From: Pedobacter sp. BS3
Lineage (GTDB): Bacteria > Bacteroidota > Bacteroidia > Sphingobacteriales > Sphingobacteriaceae
Direction: 5' to 3'
DNA: 64,000 nucleotides
Assembly (NCBI RefSeq): GCF_008274585.1
Contig: NZ_VTRT01000008.1
Coordinates: forward strand, 62,001 to 126,000
The position numbers and the translations under genes are program-made. Under the pieces are notes generated by a model. That model was not told where the DNA came from. It saw nothing but the letters and a program-made list of their open reading frames with translations, and did no database searches. Below are positions 1 to 9,600 of the stretch, piece by piece (position 1 is the first letter of the stretch; each line of letters opens with the position of its first letter).

Positions 1-70
1 TAATCAAAAGATCATCAATTCGTTAGAGCGTATAAAGCAATTTTTGCTTAATGTAAAAGAGCAGTTGTAA
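1..70 (+). CDS. C-terminal end of an unidentified upstream protein (partial)
   Basis: An open frame enters from the left edge and stops with TAA at 68-70. It encodes about 22 residues ending in an Ile/Leu/Lys-rich, probably helical segment (SLERIKQFLLNVKEQL). The next gene starts 12 nt later on the same strand, so the two probably form an operon. Too little is present to name a family. The call rests on the open frame, the helical composition and the tight spacing. Confidence 0.45.
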   Translation, partial: NQKIINSLERIKQFLLNVKEQL

Positions 71-82
71 ACGGCAGAGTGT

Positions 83-964
83 GTGAAAGTCCTTTTTGTC
101 ATTAATCCAAAATCAGGACGCCAACCTGTAGCAAACCTGGAAAGCCAGATTGCTGATGCGGCGGCACAGAGTGGATTTGAATACCAGGTGCACCTGATGG
201 AAGCATCCAATGAGGAGCAACGAATTTCCCGGCTGATAAAAACGTACCGCCCTGAAATTGTAGCCGGCGCCGGCGGAGACGGCACCATTAACCTGCTGGC
301 CCGCATTTTAAAACACACGCCCGTTAAATTATTAATTCTTCCTATTGGGTCGGCTAACGGAATGGCCCGTGAGCTGCAGCTTGGCAATCATATTGATGCC
401 TTGCTGCAGCTGATCTCTTCCGGGAAGACCATTGCTATTGACCTGCTACAGGTAAACGGTCATATCTGCATACATCTGGCAGATGTTGGCCTGAATGCCC
501 GCATTGTTAAACGCTTTGAACTGGACACCCGCCGCGGATTGCTAACTTATGCCCGGCATCTGTTCAGGGAAGTGTTCTTACTCAAAACCTACAAATTTAT
601 TATCCGCAGCAATGACCTGGAAAGCCTGCACAAAGCTGTATCGCTAACTTTTGCCAATGCTTCCAGGTATGGGACTGGCGCCGTGATCAATCCTATTGGC
701 CGAATCAACGATGGTAAGTTCGAATTGGTAATTGTAAAACCCTTCCCGAAGATCTACTTGTTTGCCATCGCCTGGAAAATGTTCAGGGGAACCCTGCAAA
801 CATCCGATTATGTGAAAGTGATCAGTTGCTCCGAAGCGCATATCATCTCGTCACGGAAAACCACCTTACAAATTGACGGTGAGGTAATTGGCAAGGTTAA
901 ACGGATATCTGTTGAAATATTGCCCCAGGCATTACAGGTAATCGTTCCACCGGAATCGTTGTGA
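83..964 (+). CDS. Diacylglycerol kinase family lipid kinase (DAGK_cat)
   Basis: This is a 293-residue soluble lipid kinase of the DgkB/YegS type, expected to phosphorylate diacylglycerol or a related lipid with ATP at the cytoplasmic face of the membrane. The N-terminal FVINPKSG strand, the nucleotide loop GAGGDGT near residues 53-59 and the PIGSANGMA motif near residues 88-96 are the hallmarks of the DAGK catalytic domain. The C-terminal half fits the usual beta-sandwich domain, and the length is typical. The start is a GTG at 83, chosen because the conserved first strand begins at the second codon and no ATG lies upstream in frame. It sits 12 nt after the upstream stop. The lipid substrate cannot be read from the sequence. 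Confidence 0.88.
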   Translation: MKVLFVINPKSGRQPVANLESQIADAAAQSGFEYQVHLMEASNEEQRISRLIKTYRPEIVAGAGGDGTINLLARILKHTPVKLLILPIGSANGMARELQLGNHIDALLQLISSGKTIAIDLLQVNGHICIHLADVGLNARIVKRFELDTRRGLLTYARHLFREVFLLKTYKFIIRSNDLESLHKAVSLTFANASRYGTGAVINPIGRINDGKFELVIVKPFPKIYLFAIAWKMFRGTLQTSDYVKVISCSEAHIISSRKTTLQIDGEVIGKVKRISVEILPQALQVIVPPESL

Positions 965-1015
965 CAAGTTGTATGCCCAACCTGTTAACCAAGCTTTCGG
1001 ATTCATCGACGGTAG

Positions 1016-1036
1016 TTTTGACTTTTGACTTCTAAA
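1016..1036. repeat. Short heptad repeat over the metallophosphoesterase stop codon
   Basis: Two perfect TTTTGAC heptamers (1016-1029) are followed by a diverged third (TTCTAAA). The third unit contains the TAG stop (1032-1034, minus strand) of the metallophosphoesterase gene. It is one of many 7-nt-period arrays in the window. Confidence 0.5.
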
Positions 1037-2084
1037 GTATCTGCTTCTCATACGCCAGCTCCCCTTCTTTACGGATATGGTTCACTACCCACGATGATAA
1101 ATAAACCGAACCATCCGGCTGAAATACCAGCTTAAAAAAACCCTTTGCCTTTCTGCCAAATTCGAGATATTTACCTTCCTGGATCACATATTTCAGCTTT
1201 GACCCTGCCCCGCTAATGATGAAGTGATTATTGTTTTTGCAGATATATTGCAGGTTATGTTCATGCCCCGAAGCATAGATCAGGTTGCTGTACCGTGAAA
1301 AAATAGCTTTCATCTGCTTACGCAGATTACGGTATCGCGGATGCGCCATATCTTCCTCTGCACCAATAAACTTACGGTAAAGCGGTAGCAATGAACCGAT
1401 AATCGGCAATGGAATATAAGCATCTTTATCATAGATGGTTAAAGGGAATAAATGATGTTTTAGTTTAAATCGCCCGCCGTGAATGGCGTAGCTGTACACC
1501 GGGTGATGCCCGGCTATAACAACACGCTTATTCCTGTTCTTTTCAAGTATCTGCTCCAGAATAGTAAAGAAATCATCTTCAGACGCGGCCCGGCAACCGT
1601 ACCGCTGTCCTATCGGGCGAACACCTTTTTGCATCCACCACTGGGTGTTAATGAGCACAATGCTCAGTTTATCATTTATAGAAACTTCGGTTGGGCCGGG
1701 GCATCCCTTACTCGGCAGGAAGATATTTTTACCGTCAAAGAGTTTCTCCAGGTATTTTTCCTGCCGCAGGATATAATCATAGCCGTCTTTACGCCCTTTA
1801 TTCCAATCGTGATTACCCGGGATAAACAGCACTTTACCCGGATAATCCTTTAATGCTTCGTGATGCGCTTTCAGGATCGCTTCGGCAGCTTTTCTAAGCA
1901 GATGCCCTTTTGGGGGAAGACCACGGGGATAAATATTATCTCCCAGGAAAATAATAGCTGATAAATGATTTGGCTGAATATGGCTGTGAAGCATTTCCAG
2001 CACCGCGTCCGGTTTGCCGGTTGCCACACTGCCGGTATCGCCGATCAAAAACAGGTCAAACCTTCCGTTCTGCTCATCAGCCAT
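1032..2084 (-). CDS. Calcineurin-like metallophosphoesterase
   Basis: A 350-residue protein with the full metallophosphoesterase motif series: GDTG near residue 15 (metal ligand Asp), GDN near 48, GNHDW near 91, GHHP near 193 and GHEH near 274. These residues bind two metal ions and hydrolyse phosphomonoesters or diesters. The overall pattern resembles purple-acid-phosphatase-like proteins of Bacteroidetes. No signal peptide is visible, so it is probably cytoplasmic. It ends convergent to the lipid kinase and starts 7 nt downstream of the META-domain gene on the same strand, so the two are probably co-transcribed. The substrate is unknown. Confidence 0.85.
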   Translation of the reverse strand: MADEQNGRFDLFLIGDTGSVATGKPDAVLEMLHSHIQPNHLSAIIFLGDNIYPRGLPPKGHLLRKAAEAILKAHHEALKDYPGKVLFIPGNHDWNKGRKDGYDYILRQEKYLEKLFDGKNIFLPSKGCPGPTEVSINDKLSIVLINTQWWMQKGVRPIGQRYGCRAASEDDFFTILEQILEKNRNKRVVIAGHHPVYSYAIHGGRFKLKHHLFPLTIYDKDAYIPLPIIGSLLPLYRKFIGAEEDMAHPRYRNLRKQMKAIFSRYSNLIYASGHEHNLQYICKNNNHFIISGAGSKLKYVIQEGKYLEFGRKAKGFFKLVFQPDGSVYLSSWVVNHIRKEGELAYEKQIL

Positions 2085-2091
2085 TAAGCGC

Positions 2092-2493
2092 TTATTTTTT
2101 AAAGGTCATCAGCAGCATATTCGAATCGTACAGGTAAAGCATACCGTAACGGATCTCGTACCGGTTAGCTTTTTGCAGATTGGTAAGAATCAGGTTCTCC
2201 TGATCCATCAGGTTGTTGCAAAACATTTTTGTTGAACCAATTTTACTGAATTTAATGGATTTAGACCGGGCTTCATATTCTCCAAAAAAGCTGTTACAGG
2301 CAGCCTTCCCTGAGATCTTATCGCCGTCTTTGAGCTCCAGGAAAGCATTATCTCCAAAATCGACCGGCTTTTGATCCAGGGCGATCAGCTTCCAATGCGT
2401 ATTCTCCAACGCCGGCTGATCTGAACTCTGTGTCAAGGTTTTACAGGCTGATACACTAAGCAGCAAAGCTATAGCGGACAAAATATATTTCAT
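2092..2493 (-). CDS. META-domain (HslJ-like) lipoprotein
   Basis: The reading frame begins at an ATG at 2517, but the start at 2493 is preferred because it gives a clean lipoprotein signal peptide (MKYILSAIALLLSVSAC, lipobox Ser-Ala-Cys). The mature part has the META-domain hallmarks HWKLIALD, the GKAACNSFFGEY segment and the TKMFCNN segment, with two conserved cysteines. META proteins include E. coli HslJ, linked to heat and novobiocin tolerance, but their biochemistry is poorly defined. It is 133 residues long, usual for a single META domain. It probably shares a transcript with the phosphoesterase downstream. Confidence 0.8.
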   Translation of the reverse strand: MKYILSAIALLLSVSACKTLTQSSDQPALENTHWKLIALDQKPVDFGDNAFLELKDGDKISGKAACNSFFGEYEARSKSIKFSKIGSTKMFCNNLMDQENLILTNLQKANRYEIRYGMLYLYDSNMLLMTFKK

Positions 2494-2574
2494 GTTTAAC
2501 GTTTTAACGAATAACAATTATAGGTAATTTCAGTTTTGAAACCTACACGTGAGTTCGATAATAATCCCCACCGC

Positions 2575-2633
2575 TTGGTCTGTCCCCCGACAGACCAACA
2601 TTATTCGTTCCGGCCTGTCGGGGGACAGGCCGG
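2575..2633. repeat. REP-like pair of 10-bp hairpins with complementary loops
   Basis: Two perfect hairpins lie side by side in the META-purL spacer. At 2575-2598 a 10-bp stem TTGGTCTGTC / GACAGACCAA encloses the loop CCCC. At 2610-2633 a 10-bp stem CCGGCCTGTC / GACAGGCCGG encloses GGGG. The spacer is 11 nt. The core CTGTC-N4-GACAG is inverted between the two, so the loops can pair. The same architecture recurs at 13851-13917, which suggests a dispersed REP-type element. Confidence 0.75.
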
Positions 2634-2753
2634 GGAAAGCTCTTAACCTGACGCTAATACGTACGCACGGGAAGGATCGTCGAAATTGACGGTACTTTCT
2701 GATTTTTTCTAACAACCGCTTTTAGAAACTTTACACGAAACTTCCCCTGCAAT

Positions 2754-5700
2754 TTACCGCTGTTCCAGCCACTTCCGGGCATTCACAAAGGCCTCCATCC
2801 AGGGCGATACCTCATCATTTCTGCCTTTAGGATAATTCGCCCAATGCCATTGAAACAATGAACGCTCAATATGCGGCATCATTACCAAATGCCTGCCGGT
2901 ATCGTCACACAGCATCGCCGTATTAAAATCTGAATCATTTGGACTGGCCGGATAATTCTCATAAGCGTATTTGGCAACTATGCGGTATTTATCTTCGGTA
3001 TACGGCATTTTAAAACGTCCCTCACCATGCGACACCCACACACCCAGCGTACTACCGGCCAATGAGGAAAGCATCACCGAATTATTTTCCTGTATCGTCA
3101 ACGAAGTAAAGATACTCTCGTGCTTATTGCTGCGGTTGTGCAGCATCTTTGGCTTCTCGGCATGATCTTTATTAATAAGCCCCAGCTCAATGAACAGCTG
3201 GCAGCCGTTACAAATACCAACCGATAAGGTATCTTCCCGGTTAAAGAAGTTCTCCAAGGCAACACGGGCTTTCTCATTGTATAGAAACGCACCGGCCCAG
3301 CCCTTTGCGGAACCCAGAACGTCCGAGTTGGAAAACCCTCCTACCGCACCAATAAACTGAATATCTTCCAGCGTCTCACGGCCTGCTATCAGGTCGGTCA
3401 TGTGCACATCTTTTACATCAAAACCTGCCAGGTACATGGCGTTAGCCAGCTCACGTTCAGAGTTGCTGCCCTTTTCGCGGATAATGGCAGCCTTGATACG
3501 GGGTTTTGACGCATCCCAAACCGGCTTTTTACCATCAAAATGTGCCGGGAATGCATACCGCAATACCTGGTATTTATAGTTATCAAAGCGCTCCTTTGCT
3601 TTTTCGGCGCCGCTTTGTTTAATGTCCAGCAAATACGATGTTTTGAACCAGACATCACGTAAATGATCAATATCAAAGCTGAAGCGCTCAGCGCCATTTT
3701 TCACGTCCAGCTTAGCGGATGACGTAACCTGACCAATATTATAAAAATGCACCTTAGCGGCCGTTAACACCGGTTCTACCTCTGCCGAAGCCTGGAACAC
3801 CACACCCATATTTTCGGCAAATAGTACTTTGATGCTATCCGCTTCACCCAGTGCCGATAAATCGATGGTTGCACCCAGATCACGGTCGGCAAAGCACATT
3901 TCCAGCAAAGTGGTAATTAAACCGCCGCTGCCGATATCGTGTCCGGCGGCAATTTTACCGGCTTTAATAAGCTGTTGCAGTATATTGAACGCATTTTTAA
4001 ACGCTTCTGCATCGGTAATATCCGGCGTTTCGTTTCCAATTTTATTGACAACCTGCGCAAATGACGAGCCGCCCAGCTTATACGTATCGTTAGAAAAGTT
4101 GATATAGTAAATATTGCCGCCGTCTTTTTGCAGCACAGGTTCTACCACTTTCCTCACATCGCTGCAGTTGCCCGCAGCCGAAATAATGACCGTTCCGGGA
4201 GCAATAACCTCATCGTTTTTGTACTTCTGCTTCATGGAAAGCGAGTCCTTCCCGGTAGGAATATTAATTCCCAGGCTGATAGCGAAATCAGAACAGGCTT
4301 TTACCGCTTCGTATAAACGGGCATCTTCACCCTCGTTCTTACAGGCCCACATCCAGTTTGCAGAAAGCGAAACGCTTTTCAAACCGTCTTTCAGCGGCGC
4401 CCACACGATATTGGTCAATGCCTCGGCAACTGCATTACGACTTCCCGCAGCCGGGTCAATAAGCGCCGACAGTGGCGCATGCCCGATGGATGTGGCAATA
4501 CCTTCCTTACCCTGGAAATCCAATGCCATAACACCGCAGTTATTAAGCGGCAATTGCAGCGGACCGGCACATTGCTGTTTGGCAACACGGCCACCCACAC
4601 AACGGTCAACCTTGTTGGTAAGCCAGTCTTTACAGGCTACAGCCTCCAGTTGCAGCACCTGCTCCAGATAGGTATGCAGGTTAGCCTTATCGTATGTAAC
4701 AGGCTGGTAAGCACGTTGCACACTTTTATCTTCCATTACCATTTTCGGCGAGCTTCCGAACATATCTTTCAGCTCCAGATCCATTGGCTTAACACCGGTA
4801 GAAGCAGATTCGAAGGTAAAACGGTGATCGCCGGTAACATCGCCAACCGTATACATCGGCGAACGCTCCCGGTCGGCAATTTTCTGTAAGGTCGCGATAT
4901 CGCCTGTTCCGATGACCAAACCCATACGCTCCTGCGATTCATTACCGATAATTTCCTTGGCAGACAAGGTCGGATCGCCCACAGGCAGCTTATCCAGATC
5001 GATTTTACCACCGGTTTCTTCTACCAGTTCCGAAAGGCAATTCAGGTGGCCGCCGGCGCCATGGTCATGTATGGAAATGATGGCATTATGGTCGCTCTCT
5101 ACCATGCCGCGAACCGCGTTGGCTGCCCGTTTCTGCATTTCGGGGTTAGAACGCTGGATGGCGTTCAGCTCAATACCGCTGCCATGTTCGCCGGTATCAG
5201 CGGATGAAACGGCGGCTCCACCCATGCCTATCCGGTAGTTTTCGCCGCCGAGAATGACAATTTTATCGCCGGCCTTTGGATGATGTTTCTGTGCCTGGCT
5301 GGCCTTTCCGTAACCTACACCTCCGGCAAGCATAATCACCTTATCATAGCCCAGCTTACGGTTATCTTCCTCGTGCTCAAAAGTTAACACAGAACCCGTA
5401 ATTAAGGGCTGGCCGAATTTGTTTCCGAAATCTGTCGCTCCGTTAGACGCCTTGATCAGGATATCCATAGGCGTTTGGTACAGCCATTCGCGTTCTTTAA
5501 CGGCTTTTTCCCAGGGGCGGTTTTCTTCCAACCGCGACAGCGCCGTCATGTAAACGGCTGTTCCGGCAAGCGGCAAAGCCCCTTGTCCACCGGCAAGCCT
5601 GTCCCTGATCTCTCCGCCCGAACCGGTCGCTGCACCGTTAAACGGCTCCACCGTAGTGGGAAAATTATGCGTTTCCGCTTTAAGCGAAATTACCGATTCA

Positions 5701-6419
5701 AATTCTTTTACCTCGTAAAAATCGGGCACATCGGCACGTTTGGGCGCAAACTGCTGAACAACCGGCCCCTTAATAAAAGCCACATTGTCTTTATATGCCG
5801 AAACAATATCGTTAGGGTTTTCTTCGGATGTTTTCCGGATAAGCTTAAACAGCGAAGTTGGTTTTTCTTCGCCGTCGATGATAAACTTACCATTAAATAT
5901 TTTATGGCGGCAATGCTCTGAATTTACCTGGGAGAAGCCGAAAACCTCCGAATCGGTAAGCGGACGACCTAAGCGTTTAGACAGGTTTTCAAGATATTCA
6001 ACCTCTTCATCGCTTAAAGAAAGGCCCTCCTGTTTGTTATAAGCAGCAATATCGGTTATTTCAAGAACCGGCTCCGGCTGAATATGGATGGTATAAATAT
6101 CCTGGTGAAGGCCATTGTATTTTTGCGACAACATAGGGTCGTAATCCGAAAAATCGTTACTCACCCGCTTAAATTCTTCTATCCGGATGATGCCTTCAAT
6201 ACCCATGTTCTGGGTAATTTCAACAGCATTGGTACTCCAGGGGGTTACCATAGCGGCACGCGGGCCCACAAAAAAGCCTTCCATAGTCGGCCCGGATTGT
6301 AATTTGGCGTTACCAAAAAGCCACTCAAGTTTTTTAACGTCTTCTGAAGAAAGTTCGCGGTTGGTCTGTAAAGCGAAAATAGTGTCGGATTGACCTGAAA
6401 AGAGGTGAATCATGCTCAT
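2754..6419 (-). CDS. purL: Phosphoribosylformylglycinamidine synthase (single-chain PurL)
   Basis: A 1221-residue cytoplasmic enzyme of de novo purine synthesis that converts FGAR, glutamine and ATP to FGAM. It is the large single-chain form with an N-terminal domain, tandem AIR-synthase-like halves and a C-terminal glutamine amidotransferase. Visible signatures are FGFSQVNSEHCRH near residue 160, the KAETHNFPT segment near 247, PTGKDSLSM near 725, and the glutaminase nucleophile in SVGICNGCQL near 1083 with the later SHGEGRF histidine. The length agrees with the enterobacterial type. It is preceded by a TACCTTTG promoter box at 6432-6439. No other purine gene is adjacent. Confidence 0.97.
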   Translation of the reverse strand: MSMIHLFSGQSDTIFALQTNRELSSEDVKKLEWLFGNAKLQSGPTMEGFFVGPRAAMVTPWSTNAVEITQNMGIEGIIRIEEFKRVSNDFSDYDPMLSQKYNGLHQDIYTIHIQPEPVLEITDIAAYNKQEGLSLSDEEVEYLENLSKRLGRPLTDSEVFGFSQVNSEHCRHKIFNGKFIIDGEEKPTSLFKLIRKTSEENPNDIVSAYKDNVAFIKGPVVQQFAPKRADVPDFYEVKEFESVISLKAETHNFPTTVEPFNGAATGSGGEIRDRLAGGQGALPLAGTAVYMTALSRLEENRPWEKAVKEREWLYQTPMDILIKASNGATDFGNKFGQPLITGSVLTFEHEEDNRKLGYDKVIMLAGGVGYGKASQAQKHHPKAGDKIVILGGENYRIGMGGAAVSSADTGEHGSGIELNAIQRSNPEMQKRAANAVRGMVESDHNAIISIHDHGAGGHLNCLSELVEETGGKIDLDKLPVGDPTLSAKEIIGNESQERMGLVIGTGDIATLQKIADRERSPMYTVGDVTGDHRFTFESASTGVKPMDLELKDMFGSSPKMVMEDKSVQRAYQPVTYDKANLHTYLEQVLQLEAVACKDWLTNKVDRCVGGRVAKQQCAGPLQLPLNNCGVMALDFQGKEGIATSIGHAPLSALIDPAAGSRNAVAEALTNIVWAPLKDGLKSVSLSANWMWACKNEGEDARLYEAVKACSDFAISLGINIPTGKDSLSMKQKYKNDEVIAPGTVIISAAGNCSDVRKVVEPVLQKDGGNIYYINFSNDTYKLGGSSFAQVVNKIGNETPDITDAEAFKNAFNILQQLIKAGKIAAGHDIGSGGLITTLLEMCFADRDLGATIDLSALGEADSIKVLFAENMGVVFQASAEVEPVLTAAKVHFYNIGQVTSSAKLDVKNGAERFSFDIDHLRDVWFKTSYLLDIKQSGAEKAKERFDNYKYQVLRYAFPAHFDGKKPVWDASKPRIKAAIIREKGSNSERELANAMYLAGFDVKDVHMTDLIAGRETLEDIQFIGAVGGFSNSDVLGSAKGWAGAFLYNEKARVALENFFNREDTLSVGICNGCQLFIELGLINKDHAEKPKMLHNRSNKHESIFTSLTIQENNSVMLSSLAGSTLGVWVSHGEGRFKMPYTEDKYRIVAKYAYENYPASPNDSDFNTAMLCDDTGRHLVMMPHIERSLFQWHWANYPKGRNDEVSPWMEAFVNARKWLEQR

Positions 6420-6431
6420 ATTTTAGAAATA

Positions 6432-6439
6432 CAAAGGTA
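6432..6439 (-). promoter_or_regulatory. Bacteroidetes -7 promoter box of purL
   Basis: On the minus strand the sequence is TACCTTTG, an exact match to TAnnTTTG, 12 nt upstream of the purL ATG. The implied leader is only a few nucleotides long. A convincing -33 element is not visible. Confidence 0.55.
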
Positions 6440-6570
6440 GCGTAAAATTTTAAAATTCTGTCGCTCCGGTTGGATTATTGTGCTTTATTACGTTGTGCGT
6501 ATAATTTGCCGAGGAGTTAAAATTGTTTTGAATGGTTGGATTGCTAAATTGTTGGATTTGTTAGGTTGAC

Positions 6571-6618
6571 AATCGTTGAATCGTTGAATCGTTGAATTGT
6601 TCAATTGTTGAATTGTTG
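6571..6618. repeat. Degenerate octamer tandem repeat in the purL upstream spacer
   Basis: About six consecutive 8-nt units of the type ATCGTTGA drift to ATTGTTCA and ATTGTTGA. The 6420-6674 spacer holds this array, the purL promoter box and no supportable gene. Its period of 8 differs from the period of 7 seen elsewhere in the window, but the degenerate style is the same. Confidence 0.6.
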
Positions 6619-6674
6619 TACTACGCCAAGAGCGCCAAGTTTGTCGCGACAAATGATACTTATTCCGAAGCAGG

Positions 6675-7277
6675 CTAACGTACGCAACAATAAGAAATTC
6701 CACCACAGCCGTAGCAATACGGAGGTTTGATCTTACTTCGGGATTTCCTGAACTCATTTTCCAGATCGATACTTTTGTCTACGATAGTAATTAGTACCTG
6801 GGCTTGCCTTCTCAATGTTGTAGATTCAATAGGTGTGTTTGATTTTCTCTCCGGATAAACCGCCTGGAAACCAGCTTTAATTCTTTTGCTGCCTACAGTG
6901 ATTTCAAAAGCTAAATGATCGGGATCCAAAAAATTTATTTTACTGCATTGTTCATCATCTTCACACTTTTTAAGGGCTTCAATTCCCTGTGATTTCAACG
7001 CCTGCATCGTTGTTTTTACAACCTGCCGAGGTAAATCTTCCCTGATCTGAAAGTTCTTAACTTTTCTTACGGTAATGAAAAGGATCTTTTTTAGGGGTCT
7101 AAAAAAATCACTCGTAATATAGCCAGTATAGCTATTGTCTTTTTGCTCAATCAGGTAAATGGTTTGCGAGGTTCCAATCATGGAGATCTTATATTCTCTC
7201 CATAAATTGTCCTGGGCATAAGTGAAGTGAGAAATTATCAATACTAATAATCCTGCAAATGATATTTTTTTAAGCAT
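6675..7277 (-). CDS. Secreted hypothetical protein with Cys-rich tail
   Basis: A 200-residue protein I do not recognise. A signal peptide (MLKKISFAGLLVLIISHFTYAQ) predicts export, with cleavage after AQ. The middle is rich in beta-type segments and basic residues, and the extreme C-terminus is unusual: CYGCGGISYCC, four cysteines in 11 residues. That could form disulfides or bind metal. It lies alone between purL and fbaB with no obvious partner. The signal peptide and coding-like composition support a real gene. Confidence 0.6.
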   Translation of the reverse strand: MLKKISFAGLLVLIISHFTYAQDNLWREYKISMIGTSQTIYLIEQKDNSYTGYITSDFFRPLKKILFITVRKVKNFQIREDLPRQVVKTTMQALKSQGIEALKKCEDDEQCSKINFLDPDHLAFEITVGSKRIKAGFQAVYPERKSNTPIESTTLRRQAQVLITIVDKSIDLENEFRKSRSKIKPPYCYGCGGISYCCVR

Positions 7278-7438
7278 ATAAGATTGACGAGAATGAATAG
7301 TAAACTATCGGAATCGTATAATAACGATCTCCTGCCATAACGTTAGTTAGTTTTTAATAAAGATAACTTATTTCGCGATAGAATCGCAAACCTCGGGTAT
7401 CCGCGTTACAACTGCGAACGATAGTTTAATTTAACACC

Positions 7439-8503
7439 CTACGCCAAATCTATTTCTTTGGTCAGATAAACATCCTGTAAAGTGTGTAATAGTTTAACGC
7501 CTTCGTCAAATGGCCGCTGAAAAGCTTTCCGGCCTAATATCAGGCCTGTTCCTCCTGCCCGCTTATTGATAACGGCGCTCCTTACAGCTTCGGCCAGGTC
7601 AGCTTGTCCTTTGGCTTCGCCACCGGAATTAATCAAGCCGGCACGTCCCATGTAGCAATTGGCTAACTGGTAGCGGCACATGTCTATAGGATGATCGGAC
7701 GATAATTCGGTATACATCCGCTTATCGCTTTTAGAGAAGTTGATAGCCGTAAATCCACCATTTACATCAGGCAATTTCTGTTTAATAATATCGGCCTGTA
7801 TGGTTACGCCGAGATGATTGGCCTGACCGGTGATATCGGCTGCCGTTTCATAATTCACACCGTCCTTTTTAAAGGCATTATTACGGGTATAGCACCATAA
7901 CACACAGGCCATTCCCAGCTCATGTGCCCGTTCAAAGGCTTCGGCTACTTCAACCAGTTGCCGGTTCGACTCTTCGGAACCGAAATAAATGGTAGCTCCT
8001 ACCGCTGCCGCACCCAGGTTCCAGGCATCTTCAACCGAACCGAACATCACCTGGTTGTATTTTGTGGGATACGTTAACAGCTCATTATGATTCAGTTTTA
8101 CCAGGAATGGAATTTTATGCGCATATTTCCGGGACAACATTGCCAGGTTTCCAAAAGTAGTGGCTACGGCGCTGCTGCCTCCTTCAATAGCCAGCTTAAT
8201 AATATTTTCAGGATCGAAATACATGGGATTGGGCGCAAACGAGGCACCTGCGGTATGCTCAATACCCTGGTCTACCGGCAGTATCGATAAATAACCCGTT
8301 CCGGCAAGTCGCCCGTGGTTATACATGGCCGAAAGATTTCGTAAAACCTGCGCATTGCGGTTAGATTGCACAAAAATCTTATCTACAAAATCCGGAGAAG
8401 GCGTATGCAACAGGTCTTTACTAATGGTTTTACATTGATGATTGAGCAGGTCTTCGGCCTGCGAACCTAACAGTTCTGTAATAGCAGTATAACTCATGGC
8501 CAT
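7439..8503 (-). CDS. fbaB: Class I fructose-bisphosphate aldolase (FbaB/DhnA type)
   Basis: A 354-residue cytoplasmic aldolase that interconverts fructose-1,6-bisphosphate with DHAP and glyceraldehyde-3-phosphate by Schiff-base chemistry. It matches the E. coli FbaB type in length and in the blocks LPVDQGIEH near residue 76, the [10 protein letters not shown] segment near 131, the [19 protein letters not shown] region near 275 and the [15 protein letters not shown] region near 316. The archaeal-type DhnA family lacks the metal site of class II enzymes. It stands as a single gene 60 nt upstream of cydB on the same strand. MSYTAI two codons further in is an alternative start. Confidence 0.93.
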   Translation of the reverse strand: MAMSYTAITELLGSQAEDLLNHQCKTISKDLLHTPSPDFVDKIFVQSNRNAQVLRNLSAMYNHGRLAGTGYLSILPVDQGIEHTAGASFAPNPMYFDPENIIKLAIEGGSSAVATTFGNLAMLSRKYAHKIPFLVKLNHNELLTYPTKYNQVMFGSVEDAWNLGAAAVGATIYFGSEESNRQLVEVAEAFERAHELGMACVLWCYTRNNAFKKDGVNYETAADITGQANHLGVTIQADIIKQKLPDVNGGFTAINFSKSDKRMYTELSSDHPIDMCRYQLANCYMGRAGLINSGGEAKGQADLAEAVRSAVINKRAGGTGLILGRKAFQRPFDEGVKLLHTLQDVYLTKEIDLA

Positions 8504-8562
8504 TTTATTTTGATGTACAACAATCAGAAAACGCTATTGTTGAAGCAGACTTAACAACACAA

Positions 8563-9591
8563 CTAATAACTGGTTTCATCGAGCTTAACTTTTCCTTTAA
8601 ACGTCCAGAATACAAAGCTGGTGTAAGCAACCACCAATGGAACGCCGATAGCGGCAACAATAAGCATGATAGTTAACGATTTCTCTGATGATGACGCATT
8701 TTGTACGGTTAGATTATATGCCGGACTCAACGTTGACAACACCATATTGGGATAAAGTTCAATAGCTACAATAATTAGCAGCAGGCTTACCGTTATGCTT
8801 GACGATACAAAGGCATAGATAAAACGATGCTTAGCCACGCTTCGCGTGATATTGGCTATACTGAATACCATCGCTACCGGTATCAGGAACATCCAGGTAT
8901 GATGCCGGATGGTATTGGTTAAATGCGGAATATACAGCAACGTATAAAAACTAAGCAATAAAATACATATTGAAAAAAAGATGGTGGTATTGCGCACCAT
9001 AATGGTCAGCTTGGTGTACAAACGGTTTTCGGTTTTCATCACCAGGTAAATGGCGCCGTGCATCATAAATAAAGCCAGCGTGGTAACCCCTACCATAATA
9101 GCATACGGATTGAGAAAATAAAACAGATCGCCGGTAAAATTCCCGTCCTGATCAATGGGAATACCTAATAACATGTTTCCTAACACTATTCCCAACAAAA
9201 TGGCAATGGTAGCGCTTGAAAAACAGTATGCATAATCCCACATTTTACGCCACCACAACATGGGTTCCTTGCTTCTGAACTCAATGGATATAGCCCGGAA
9301 TATCAACACGGTAAGGAACAGCATAAACGGGATATAAAACGCGGAGAAAACCGAAGCATACACTTTTGGAAATCCGGCAAATAAAGCCCCGCCACCTATT
9401 ACCAGCCACACTTCGTTTCCATCCCATACGGGACCAATGGCATTTAGCGCAATCCTGCGGCTCGCTTCTTTATTGAAAAACAGGTGCAATGCTCCTGCGC
9501 CTAAATCAAAGCCATCTAAAATGGCGTACCCGGTAAAAACCGCTCCGATAATCATAAACCACCAGGTGGCGTAATCGATACCTAAAAACAT
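8563..9591 (-). CDS. cydB: Cytochrome bd ubiquinol oxidase subunit II
   Basis: A 342-residue integral membrane protein with about eight or nine hydrophobic segments. It pairs with CydA in the bd-type quinol oxidase, which reduces O2 to water with high affinity and low sensitivity to inhibitors. CydB signatures include the N-terminal GYAILDGFDLGAG segment, followed by GPVWDGNEVWLV near residue 52. It lies 175 bp after cydA on the same strand, consistent with a cydAB operon. No cydX-like small ORF was recognised next to it. Confidence 0.95.
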   Translation of the reverse strand: MFLGIDYATWWFMIIGAVFTGYAILDGFDLGAGALHLFFNKEASRRIALNAIGPVWDGNEVWLVIGGGALFAGFPKVYASVFSAFYIPFMLFLTVLIFRAISIEFRSKEPMLWWRKMWDYAYCFSSATIAILLGIVLGNMLLGIPIDQDGNFTGDLFYFLNPYAIMVGVTTLALFMMHGAIYLVMKTENRLYTKLTIMVRNTTIFFSICILLLSFYTLLYIPHLTNTIRHHTWMFLIPVAMVFSIANITRSVAKHRFIYAFVSSSITVSLLLIIVAIELYPNMVLSTLSPAYNLTVQNASSSEKSLTIMLIVAAIGVPLVVAYTSFVFWTFKGKVKLDETSY

Positions 9592-9600
9592 GGTAATTCA

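Noticed and set aside
2530-2715. 61-codon frame in the META-purL spacer
   Set aside because: It is made of the hairpin pair and flanking repeat sequence, not protein-like.
4114-4671. Long plus-strand frame within purL
   Set aside because: Shadow of the purL coding strand; no family features.
6488-6757. 89-codon frame upstream of purL
   Set aside because: Largely a translation of the octamer repeat (NNSTIQ-type low complexity).
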